A DNA stretch of 64,000 nt from Anaeramoeba flamelloides. Its lineage: Eukaryota; Metamonada; Anaeramoebidae. Positions 1 through 10,711 of this stretch are shown in pieces. The DNA is taken from contig JANTQA010000015.1 of the NCBI GenBank assembly GCA_027625915.1, positions 11,623,001-11,687,000 of the forward strand. Reading direction: 5' to 3'. Every line of letters starts with the position of its first letter. The first letter of the stretch is position 1. The notes under the pieces were generated by a model. It saw only the letters and a list, made by a program, of their open reading frames with translations, made no database searches and was not told the DNA's origin. The position numbers and the translations under genes are program-made.

Positions 1-1
1 C

Positions 2-3000
2 TCGCAATATTATGGTGAAAATTCTGATCCACAATTACCATTAAAAGAGAACACATATAATTTAAATTCATCTTTATTTCAATCTGATGAGTAACTAATC
101 TCTTTCTCTGCACTTATTCTTCATTCTTCGATTTTTGTTTTTACTTTTTTTTTCTTTTTTTTTTCATTTTTCTTTTTAATTCAAAAGATATGTAAAAAAA
201 TTATTACAAGAAAAGACATATGAAGAATTAATCGGAACAAACAATAAATTAGTAGAAGAGTTAAGCACTTACGATCAAAAATTACAAATCTTGGTGTACC
301 AAAACTATAGCAAATTTATTGATGCGAGTGACAAAATCAATTATTTGGGAAACCATGTTGAAACAATGGAAAAAGAAATGGACAAACTAACAACAAAATT
401 AAAGAAAATTGAGAAACTGAATGAGAAAATTACAACTAGGCTTACTCCAAAGCATAAGAATATTCGGCGATTAGAAGGGATTAATCAGGTATCAAAAAAA
501 ATCCAATATTTATTGGAATTACCAGAAAAATTGTCTGTTTGTGTGAAATTGAAAGAATACGGCCAAGCTGTAAACTTTTATTTACACACTCTCAAGACAC
601 TTGAAAAATATTCAAATTTTAGCAATTTTCAAAAAATCAAATCGCAAGCCGATTTAATAATCCAAGATATCAAAAAAATATTATTACAAACAATTCATAA
701 AAATGAAAAAAATAATGAAAAGATCAATGAATCAGTCAAATTGTTAATTAAATTGGGAGAAGATGAAAAAGAAATGATCGAGGGTTTTTTAAATTCAAAA
801 ATTACAAAAACCAGCAAAAAATTGCAACACTTTGAAAAAATTGAAATTGATCCAATCATAAAAATCCTCGATCAAAGTCAAAACCAAAGCCCAAACGAAA
901 ACGAAAATCAAACCAAAAACAAAAACAAAAATGAAAACAAAAATGAAAACCAAGAATCTGTAAATAAATCAACAAATGTAAAAACAATTAAAATGGATGA
1001 ATTACAAAAGAAGAAAAATTCTCATGATAACAATAATCAAGAAAATGAAATTAAAATAAGTTTGGGTGATAATAATCATGAAAATATGTTTATAATAAAC
1101 AAAAATTCAAAAAATGATCAAGGGGAAGATAACAAAAACAAAAAAGAAAACGAAAACAAAAAAGAAAAAGAAAAAGAAAAAGAAAACGAAAAAGAAAAAG
1201 AAAAAGAAAACAAAAAAGAAAACGAAAAAGAAAAAGAGTATATATTAACTAAGGAAGGTTATTATTCAAATTTAGATAAAATAATTGTAAAAATAGTCTC
1301 GAATTTGACAAATTTCTTTCTTGAGGATTTTCTTGAATTACAAAATATATTTAAAATACTATTCCTAAAAGGTAGAGAACCCCAAAATCAAAGGGGAGGG
1401 CAAAACGGAAGCAAGAATGGAAAGAAAAATGTTCCATTTTCAAATTTATTATTAGAAAAAAATCTAATTTTATGTGAACAGTTTATTGTAATCTTAAAAA
1501 AATTATTGTTTCATAAAAATTTGAGTCTTATTTCTCTAAAAAACATTTTGGAACTAATCCCGAAAAGAATGGGAAAATATCCATATATATTTAAACATAA
1601 ATTAAATGTTGACAGAATCTTTGGAAAGGTATTTAATGATTCTTTACAGTTTCACGTTAATTTAAGATTTGAATCATTTGTTGGTCGGTTCAAAACATTT
1701 TTAAATGAAATAAACACTAGTTTTGCAATTTCTTTAAGAAAATTTGAAAAAAGCCAAAAAATGAAAAGAAAGGCAATGAATAATAACAGATTAAAATCCC
1801 AGCAGCAATTGCCAATGAAAGAAAATTCAGAAATTACAAGAGGCTCTATTCTTACAAGTACCTTTGAAGATATCAAAAATTTTCTAAAAAAAGGAATTAA
1901 TAATCTAGTTGCTGAATTGTCATACTTTTATGAGATTTATAACTTTAGTCAACTTGAAAAGGGGCAAAGAATTTTCACCCTCAATAAAATTATCAAACAA
2001 AAGTTGACAATCAAATTTGTTCAAAAATATCAAAGAATCCTAAACCAGAGAATTGTGAGCAATATCCGAAAAATGTTTTTTAATATTTTCCAAAAAATTG
2101 AATCATTTATGGTTGTCAAAAAGAAAAAGAAAAAGAAAAGAAATCTTGGCTTGGTGAAACCACGTTCGCAATCGTGCGAATTAATGAAAACACACGAAGC
2201 AAGTGACGAAAAGCCAACGGTCGAAAGAGCAAATAATGATTTTTATTATTTGATCTTGTCAAAATTATTAAGGAGTCTATTCCAAAATGGCATTTATAAT
2301 TTGATTGGGAAATTCGCTTGGCTATTTGGGGAAAGTGGAATCGAAATTGCAAATTATATTACTTCTACACCTTCACGAACACATAAAAAAAAGAAATATA
2401 TTGGAGAGCAGTTATCCCATTCAATGGCAAATATAAATTTATCCAAAATATTGAAGGAGTCTAGATTATTATCAAAAACAATTTTGAATTATTTTGTAGA
2501 AGTACATGGTAGAAATATTTCACAAATGATCCGTAAATCAATCGAAACACCAGATTGGAGAAAAACACGAAAGCCAAGGGGTGTTAGAACTGCAATTCAA
2601 TACGTGTTCAATGAATTCAAAGTCGCTTATGAAATTGTGTCACCGAATTTTAGACATTATAGTTCGTCATCTAAAAATAAGAAGAGCAATAAAATTAATC
2701 ACGGAGACGACGACGATGATGATGTTATGAGTAACAATAATTCTGAAAATGGAAGTGTGAATAGAAGTTGGAGTTCTCTATCAAGAGGCTCCACATTATC
2801 ATATTCCCTAAGAGAGTCTTTAAAGGGATCCGAACAAAGGGGGGATAAATACAGATTAATCGAGTCCAATATCGAAAAATTGTTTGCCGAAAAAATCATT
2901 ATTTTTGAAAATGTGAACCACGACCGTGATTCAATAATGACGGGTATAGGGAAAATTGTTTTAAAAACTTTCTTAGAATCTGTAAGGCTTAGAACTTTCA

Positions 3001-3203
3001 GTGCCGATGGATTTAACCAAATCCAAATCGATTCCTTTTTCCTTAGAATGGCCCTATCAAAATATATTGATAGAACCATTTTAAATATTCTTTCAGATGA
3101 AATTATAATAAGCACGTCTTCCAGATGCACTGACCCGATCCGCTTAGAACAGTCAATTATTGAAACATTATCAAAAGAAATTTTAGAAAAAGTTATGTTA
3201 TAG
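2..3203 (+). CDS. VPS51: VPS51-like subunit of the GARP/EARP tethering complex (5' end outside window)
   Basis: Exons 2-90 and 188-3203 are joined across a 97-bp intron (GTAACT...AAAAG), which restores one frame; the start codon lies before the window. The first ~90 residues of exon 2 carry the Vps51/Exo84/COG-type N-terminus: a segment YVKKLLQEKTYEELI, then LVYQNYSKFIDASDKI and a coiled coil with METMEKEM-like heptads. This matches the conserved N-terminal helix of Vps51, the small subunit that links the GARP complex to the syntaxin Tlg1/STX6 at the trans-Golgi during endosome-to-Golgi recycling. A highly charged Asn/Lys/Glu-rich insert (about 870-1240) separates it from a long helical C-terminal half, consistent with the CATCHR rod of tethering subunits. 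The stop is TAG. An exocyst or COG subunit is the main alternative, but the N-terminal motif favours Vps51. The KE-rich insert has no counterpart that I recognise. Confidence 0.78.
91..187 (+). other. Intron of the VPS51-like gene
   Basis: It runs from GTAACT to TTCAAAAG, is strongly T-rich, and its removal joins GA|A in frame (SDE|YVKKLL). It contains in-frame stops, so it cannot be read through. Confidence 0.8.
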
Positions 3204-3394
3204 GGTTAATTTAAAAAGATTTTTGTTAAATTATTAATAAAATTATTTTATTCTTTCTATATATATATATATATAGGAGATTTCTGAAAAAAATTATTTT
3301 TCCCTCAAAATTATCATTTTTTTGTTATTGTTTTTTTTTTCAAAAAATTAGTTTATGAATACCACTTTTTATAAAATTTAATGTTTAGATATTA

Positions 3395-3828
3395 CCATTG
3401 TGGAAAAAAAGTGAAACTGGAAAAAAAGTGAAACACCGTTTTTAATTGGGAACGTTACTGAAAATGAAAAGTAAAATCAATAAAAAGAAGAAACCAATTA
3501 ACTTCAAATAATAATTCATTATATTATTTTCAATCAAACCAACAAATACAATTTAAATCTACTTGATTTATCGAAATTGTTGGTGTGGTTTTGGAGATCT
3601 CAAAAATAGTCAATTTTTTGAACAAATTTTTAATAATTGATCAATCAAAGAAAAACCCAATACTAAAAGATAGTATTTAAAAAACTGTTATTGTGGTGAA
3701 TACTTCATTTTGTCTTTATTTATTTATTTATTCTTTTTTTCATTGATCTTACTTTGAATTTTCAGTAACGTTCCTAATTAAAAACTGTGTTTCACTTTTT
3801 TTCCAGTTTCACTTTTTTTCACAACCGT
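3395..3828. repeat. MITE-like element A1 with ~65-bp terminal inverted repeats
   Basis: The left end (CCATTGTGGAAAAAAAGTG...) and the reverse complement of the right end agree over about 65 bp with few mismatches. Each arm carries GGAAAAAAAGTGAAAC or a close variant twice in tandem, followed by a stretch ending in GTTACTGAAAAT. The interior is non-coding. Related copies lie at 13522-13950 and 40125-40455. No target duplication is clear at this copy. Confidence 0.8.
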
Positions 3829-3934
3829 TCTTTCAAAATATAAAATATTTATCTTTATATTTAATTCCTTATTGATTGATAAAAATTGTTAAAGAATCAG
3901 AAATAATTTTAAAAAAAAATAAACTAAAATAGAT

Positions 3935-4110
3935 TATTTCCAAAAAAAAGTGCCATTTTTTTTTTCTATATCAAATAATATTTTATTTCGTGGCCATCCT
4001 ATTCATAAATTAGTAATATTGAATTAAGATGAATATTAATACCAATTGAATCAGTACATATTGTTTATATTCCAAATATGTTCATCGAAGTATTTCCAAA
4101 AATGAAATCA
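3935..4110. repeat. Dispersed repeat F, copy 1
   Basis: Similar in the same orientation to about 5125-5300. Shared pieces include ATTTCCAAAAA near the start, ACCAATTGAATCAGT / ACTAATTGAATCAGT, and a run leading to TATTTCCAAAA / TATTTACAAGAA. It is divergent and AT-rich, so the limits are rough. Confidence 0.45.
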
Positions 4111-5124
4111 AACACTTTTTTTGTACAAAAAGGGTGTACTTGCGTACTTCATAAAAAAATGGGCAATATGGAAAGGATAAAAAGGGGTTTTCAAACGAGA
4201 AAATGCATTTTTATAAGTTTTTCAAACCTTAAAAAAATATCATGTTAATAGAGATCAGAAATTTAGAGAATTTTAATTAAAGTAATGTCTTACAAATGAA
4301 CAAATTAAATTATTATGAGCAATATAAACCCCAATTCAAAATTTTTAACACACCGAAATTTGATTTGTGAAAAAAAAAAACTTATTTAATCAATTCAAGA
4401 AGAAATACCAAATTAGAGACATTCACTAATTGAAATGCTAACACTTTTTTATAAATTACAATACTCACAAAACAATAAATAAATAATTATCAATACTAAT
4501 AAATCAAGGATGTGCTAAAAATTTTGGAGAGAGCAAAATAAAAAAATTGATTAGTGAATTTGTTTAAATTCTATTAGGAATTATTGATCGATCAAAAGGT
4601 TAGATGCTACCAACTAATTTTATTTGAGTTCTTCTATTTGGAACAACTCAACTTTAACATAATATCAATTGTTCAAAAAAATTTTGATCCAACGAAATAA
4701 ATTACGTAATTAAAACAATGAAATGAAAACAAAAACTAAAAGAAGAAAAAATGATTTTCATATATTTTACCAAAATCAAAATTATCTACAATTTCAATGA
4801 AATTGTATTATTGTGATTGTTTGGTATGTTTTAGCTGTGTGGAAAATTTTGAATTTTAGTTTATTTATATTGAATAATGATTTTGGATATATAAATAGCT
4901 ATATTAAAATTAAGTTTAATAATGATACTTTAAAATTAATTTCCCTATTTCAGGTCTTGAACTGATGCTTTTTTATTTTTTTACTTTATTGAATTTTTTT
5001 TCATTTTATCATCATTTTCTTATTATTTTTATCTTTGGTTAAAAAAAAAAAGTTAATTTGTACTATTATATATTCATTAAAAGTAACTTAAACCGGTTTT
5101 AGAAGAAAAAAAACCAAACAAAAG

Positions 5125-5300
5125 TATTTCCAAAAACGAGTTATATTTTTTTTTATATTTGAAACAATATTCTCTTATTAAGTATTTCAATTGGTAAATT
5201 GGTAATCTAAACTTTTGAAGAATAATACTAATTGAATCAGTTTTTATTATTTGTATTCCATTACATATCCATAAAAATATTTACAAGAATTTGAAATAGT
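5125..5300. repeat. Dispersed repeat F, copy 2
   Basis: Direct-orientation relative of 3935-4110, about 1.2 kb away. The tract between the copies is non-coding and shows nothing else that I recognise. Confidence 0.45.
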
Positions 5301-6569
5301 AAAAAAAAATTTGTTTTTAGAAGTTGATCAAAATAATAGTAAATTTAAAAAAAAAAGTGTCTTTGGTAATGATATAAATAATTTTTTAAAGTGGAAAATA
5401 TTGTTTTAAGCATCGCCTTCTATTCAGTATTCTAAACTCTTTTTCTGTCAAACGGGGCCAGTTTTATTTAATAAATAGAACAATTTCTCGTAGTTTAATT
5501 CGTTATTCTTCTTCATATCAATTTTCAATTTTTAAATCTGAATCATTTTTTCTTTTAGTCAAAATTTATTTTTTTTAGTTTTATTTTCTTCTATACCAAT
5601 CAAATTTTTAGATCAAAATCATTTTTTCTAATTTACTCATTTTTTTTTTTTTTGCTTTTTGTTTTTTTGATTTTTGCTTTTTTTATTTCTTTATTAAATG
5701 AATCTATTAATTTTGACAATATGTATATATAATTAAATAAAAAATTTATAATCAAAGTTTTTAAAGAATTTTGTTGTTAAAATTGTTCATCGTTCAAAAA
5801 AATTATTAATTTTCATGTTGAAAATAAAAAATCAGAATATAAGGTGAAAATTTATTTTTTTCCATTTATTCACTCCTCGAAATAAACTAAATTTCATAAT
5901 AAATGGCCTATCTTACATTTGAATTATGAATTGTTTTTGTATCGTTTTGAAGTTTTTCCTCTCACAATGAAAAGTTTGCAAATAAATCATTTTTTCTCTT
6001 TTTTATTTTTTCAACAGTGTTTTGTTAAAATGGAAAATGAAAATGAAAAATTGGAAAGAAGTAACAGATGAATTAATGAAAAAATTGGTTTCAAATATGA
6101 AAAAGAGATTAGATTTAGTTTTTCAAATGGAAGGATAATCGATAAATGGGTTTTTTTACTTTTTTAAATTTTCTATTTTTTATGTAATGCTTCATTCAAA
6201 ATAAATGGCAAAATTTTTTTTAACAGTTTTTTTTATTTTTCTTTATTTTATTTTTAGACAAAAAAATAAATATCTCTTGAGTATAGTATTGAATATTAAA
6301 ATCTAAATTTTTATATTATTATAGATAACTTCAATTATTAAAAATATTTTTATATAAAATTTGATTTTTAATGGGCCAATTATTATGAAAGATAGTTTAT
6401 TTTTAATAATTTTTTTTTTCTTCTCTTTTTTTATTTTGATAAATTTTTCTTTAATTACTCCTTTTTCTCAATAATAATAATCATAATTTTCGATTATTTT
6501 GTAAATTTTCTCGATTTTTGAATTTCTTCGATTTTGTAATTCCTTGATTCGAATAAAAACAAAGAAAAA

Positions 6570-6606
<37 letters not shown>
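6570..6606. repeat. AAT trinucleotide microsatellite
   Basis: About twelve uninterrupted AAT units lying outside any gene, roughly 350 bp past the kinase stop codon (the kinase gene is on the minus strand). Confidence 0.95.
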
Positions 6607-6955
6607 GTTCAAAAAATTGATTGAATACCTTTTTATATGTTCTATTTTATTATTAAACAATTCTTTATCTTTATTGATTGAATTAAAAAAAAAAAACATG
6701 ATTATTTTACACATATTCAAAGTTAATGGAATTGTTAGAATATTTTAACTAATTTTAAACATTTTTAGAGTCGGAATCTTAATCATAGATTCTATTTTGT
6801 TACCATCTTTTGCTTGTTAGTTCATGAAAGTTCATTTGAAAATAAACTCTTAAAAAAAAAAATTAAAAAAATATAATTAAATTTAATTAAAATTATTAAT
6901 AATGCTATTATACATCGATTAAAGGACACTTGTTAAATGAATAATAATTATTAAT

Positions 6956-8918
6956 TCAATTTATAGAGTCTTCCGAAGAAAGATGTGAAGAGCGATAAGC
7001 TTTCGCCATTCTTATGTTAATTTGATGAAGCTCGTCCCAATTAATACTAGAAAATGTGTCAAAGACATTTGATTCTTTTGAAAAAAGTAGAGATTCGTCA
7101 TAAGTGGCATTCTTTATATCTTCCAAAATTTCAATGTCTAAAATTGTTGATTCGTTATGATTTTTTGAATGTTTAAAATATTTTAAATCTGTTGGTTCTC
7201 TTAGTTTTGGGATAAATAGGGGTTTTTGTAACTTAATATTTTCCCAATCGAGATCCTTGAAAAAGGGATGTTTTTTAATCTCATTTGCACCATTTTTCCC
7301 AAGTCTTTTTTTGGGGTTTTTAGTTAATAATTTTGAAACCAAATCAACAAATAGCTCGCTTAATTCGGCTGGGTAATCAATTTTCTTACTTAGCATATTT
7401 TCCATGACCTCTATTTCATCATTGCTAATCCATGGCGGTATACCGACAACTAATTCATAAGCTAATACACCAAATGACCACCAATCTGCCTCAAAGGAAT
7501 GTCTTTCGCCTAAATAAATTTCCGGTGACAAATATCCTGGAGTGCCAATAATTTGATATTTGGAATTTTTAGTATTGGTACACATAGAAGAAAGTTTTTC
7601 AAATTCGTGTTTATCGTTTTCAGAGACTATTTCATTAATTGATTTATTTGGGGTTTCTTCTAGATTTGAATCCCTTTCGTTTAAAGATAATTTTTCCTGT
7701 GTGAGGAAGTCTTTTTTTGGTTGGATCGTATTATTATTTGTTTTGTTCTCGGTTTTGGGTTCAAATTCATCATCTATTTCCGTTGTTGTTTCTGTTTCTT
7801 CCCCTGTTTCTCTTTTTCCTTCGTCTTCGTACACATCCACTTCTTTACTTGTATCGGTATCTGTATCTGTATCTGTATCTGTGAATGTAGATATTTCAAC
7901 TCCACTTTCAGGTTCACTTTCTGTTCTAGAATTATAGTCATTACGTTTTTCATCCTCGTTATCTTTCTCGTTGTACTTTTCTTTTTCATTTTCATTTTCA
8001 TCATCGCCATCGTCATCGTCATCATCATCATCATCATCTTCATCATCATTGTCATTGTCATTGTCACATTCATCGTCATCGTCATCATTGTCACCATCGT
8101 CATCGTAATCAGAATTCTCATCATTCCCACTTAACTTTGGGTTGGTATTTTTTTTCTTTATATTTTTTGTGGATTCTCTAATCGACAAACCTAATTTAGA
8201 CAAACCAAAATCGGTTAGTTTTAAATGCCCATCCTTATCAATTAAAATATTCCCTGGTTTAATATCTCGATGGATAATTCCTTGTCCGTGTAAAAACTCT
8301 AATGCCAAAACAATTTCTGCAAGATAACTTTTAACAGCTTGTTCATTAAAACATTTATTAGGCAGGAATTGTAAAATTGAACGGAGATCTCCACCTGGGC
8401 AAAATTCCATTACGATGTATAAATTTTTTTCTGATTGGAAGGAGTAATACAGCTTTACAATAAAATCATTTCCATTTTTTAGCATTATATTTTTTTCAGA
8501 TTTGATATGCTGTGCTTGATTTTTGGAAATCATATTTTCTTTTTTCAAGATTTTGATCGCATAAATATCATTAGTTTGATTCATCTCGGCCAAAAATACT
8601 TTGCCATAACCGCCGGACGCAATATGCTTTATTAAAGTGAAATCGGAAATTGCAGGTAAATTTGGTAGATTAAATGATCCAGAATGCTTATGTCTTCGAA
8701 GTCTTGGCTTTACTGTTTCTTTTATTTTATCAGACGCTAATTTGTATTGTTTGAATGCGTTTTTTAATTTATAAATTTCCTCTAAATATTTTTTACCGAG
8801 AAGATGGATTTTTTCATTTGGTTTTGATGTTTGGAAAAAAGATAAATTCTTTAATTCATTATAATAATGTGAACTTTCTTCAATGGCAGTTGGCGATTCA
8901 ATATCAAGATTACGAACA
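6956..8918 (-). CDS. AGC kinase domain of the Greatwall/MASTL-Rim15-IRE group (terminal exon)
   Basis: The open frame continues upstream of the first ATG (8593) to an AG splice acceptor at 8919-8920, and this is needed to include the glycine-rich loop HIASGGYGKVFLA. Numbered from that ATG: AIK lysine 14, HRD 108-110, DFG 128-130, GTPGYLSPE 350-358, then the ADWWSFG helix and an AGC tail with WENIKLQKPLFIP. Between DFG and SPE sits a ~220-residue insert rich in Asp, Glu and Asn with a DT repeat (7547-8203). A long insert at exactly this point is the hallmark of Greatwall, Rim15 and plant IRE kinases, which restrain PP2A-B55 through small ENSA/endosulfine proteins in mitotic entry or nutrient response. 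All catalytic residues are present. The TGA stop is at 6956-6958. The preceding exon is most likely the one ending at 10712. NDR or MAST kinases are the alternatives. Confidence 0.87.
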
Positions 8919-10711
8919 CTAAAATTTTATAATAATGATAATATAAATCAAAATAATGATAAGGGTAATAAAATAAAATAAGAAAACCTTTTCAAATTTG
9001 TTGTTCTTTAGAAAGCTCGTTAATTTTTTTAATAATTTCACAAATATTAAAATAATTAGTATGAAACAATTACTTTTTTCGATAATTCATTTTTTCAAAA
9101 AAAAAATACTAAAAATATATGTACTAAACTAGGTTTCAAAATTTTTGACTCGCTTTATAATGTTAATGGAAGTTGTTTTGGGGGTTTATTTAAGTATTCT
9201 AATCAAAAAAATATTTTTAAATTTTTAGATCAGAATCATTTTTTCTAATTTTGCAAATTTTTGTTTTGCTTTTTCAAATTTTTTTTATCATTTTCTTTTT
9301 CTTTTTCTTTTTTTTTGGCAAATTTTTTTTTTTCTTTTATTTATTGTTTTTCTTTTTCTTTTTCTTTTTTTTTTGAAAAATTTTTCGATTTCTTTTTTTT
9401 TGATACTTTTTTTTCTTTCAAAAAGATCATGTGGAAAAAAAAAAAAGATCTTCAAAAAGACAAATAATCACCATGGAAATTGAGATACTGTAATGTCTTT
9501 TAAAATGAATTTAATTTATTAGTAAAAAAACTTCTTGTTAACTTTTTTTCAGTGAAAGTTCAGTAATAAAAAATCCTTAATGCTCATTTTAAAAATTGTG
9601 ACAAATTTTTTTTTTAGTTTTTGGTTTTATTTTTTTTAATTTTTAAAATATCAGATTTTTATAAGTCTTAGGAATGATTTAAAAAGTGAATTACAAACCA
9701 TATTCAATTATTTGTTATTCTTGGATACTAAAAGATGTATATATATTTTTTTCAATTTATTATTTCAGGTGAGTCACAATTTTTGAAATGGTGTTTATTT
9801 TATGTTTTTTTCTCAATGGGTTTTTTTTTGTCCATCGAAATAAATAAGAAGATTTGGACAACCTTATTGTTTTAATATTCATCAAAGTATGTATTTATGT
9901 GTTATAATTGGTTATATAAAAAAATAAAATAATTCTATTCCTTTTTTTGAAAAAAGTAATTCTAAATTTAATTTTTGTTTTTTTTTCAAAACGATCAAAA
10001 AGAATGAATGATAAAAGAGTAATATGAATAGTTTAGTGGAGTTTGTCCTTGGCAAAAATTGCAATCTTGGGTCAAAGTTATTGTTAAAATTACTATTAAA
10101 ATCTTTTGAAAGTTCTTTGCGGTTACAATGTACTTATTTTAATTAGTGGTGGAAATTTAATTTCTTCTTATATACAATTACGCTACCAAATAAAGTTTCT
10201 TTGCGTTAGTATACAGGAGATGAAAATATAATCAAATTTGAATATAGCTGTTTTCAAACAGTACTTTTGAAAAGTTCTATAAGCCGTTGTTCAAACCGTC
10301 AAATCTGCACGTTTTAAACAGTTTGTATACACTTTATAAAACGTGTGGCCATCATGTTTTTTTAAAACGGCTTTATCTAAAATTCAAATCATTTTTTTGA
10401 TTGGTGTGTAATCTTTAAAAATGGAATAAAAATATTAAAGTTATTTTCAAAAAACAATCAACAAAATCCAATGTACCTATATTGTGCCCGCAATTAAAAA
10501 TGTTTTTGTCACACTTTTTTAAAAGATACCTTTGAAAACCTTTTAATTGGACTTTTTGAAAACGACTCAAAAAAAAAGATAAAAAATTATTCAACGAGAA
10601 ACGAGAAACGAGAAACGAGAAACGAGAAACGAGAAACGAGAAACGAGAAACGAGAAACGAGAAACGAGAAACTAGAAAAGAGAAAAGAAATAAATATATA
10701 AATATATATAC
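8919..10711 (-). other. Proposed 1.8-kb intron joining the two kinase-gene exons
   Basis: On the minus strand the donor is AGG|GTATATAT (10712/10711) and the acceptor TTTTAG|TGTTCG (8919/8918). The upstream exon leaves two bases and the downstream exon starts with one, so direct splicing restores frame (GG|T, then VRNLD). The interval is non-coding by eye, T/A-rich, and holds the heptamer minisatellite at 10593-10676. A small additional exon around 8985-9060 cannot be excluded: one frame there reads EIIKKINELSKEQQ, but it lacks good splice sites. Confidence 0.5.
10593..10676. repeat. Heptamer minisatellite (AACGAGA)n
   Basis: Eleven perfect copies of the 7-bp unit AACGAGA in tandem, then one degenerate unit (AACTAGA) and trailing AAAGAGA-like units. 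It lies within the proposed intron of the kinase gene. The apparent open frame on the minus strand here, with a repeating Ser-Arg-Phe heptad, is a by-product of the repeat. Confidence 0.95.

Larger units (their letters stand above)
3204..6955. other. Intergenic, non-coding, with MITE A1 and repeat pair F
   Basis: No convincing gene. A possible polyadenylation signal AATAAA lies just after the VPS51 stop (about 3236). The gap holds the inverted-repeat element A1 (about 3395-3828), two direct copies of repeat F (about 3935-4110 and 5125-5300), a TA run near 3259, and an AAT microsatellite (6570-6606) just downstream of the kinase gene's stop. The small open frame at 6481-6720 is made by the microsatellite and has no protein-like composition. 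Confidence 0.6.

Noticed and set aside
7560-8134. Plus-strand frames rich in Ser/Val and Ile/Val/Phe opposite the kinase insert
   Set aside because: They are complements of the Asp/Glu/Asn and DT codon repeats in the kinase.
8985-9060. Possible small extra exon of the kinase gene reading EIIKKINELSKEQQ on the minus strand
   Set aside because: The frame meets TGA before any good donor and there is no clear acceptor; the two main exons already fit each other in phase.
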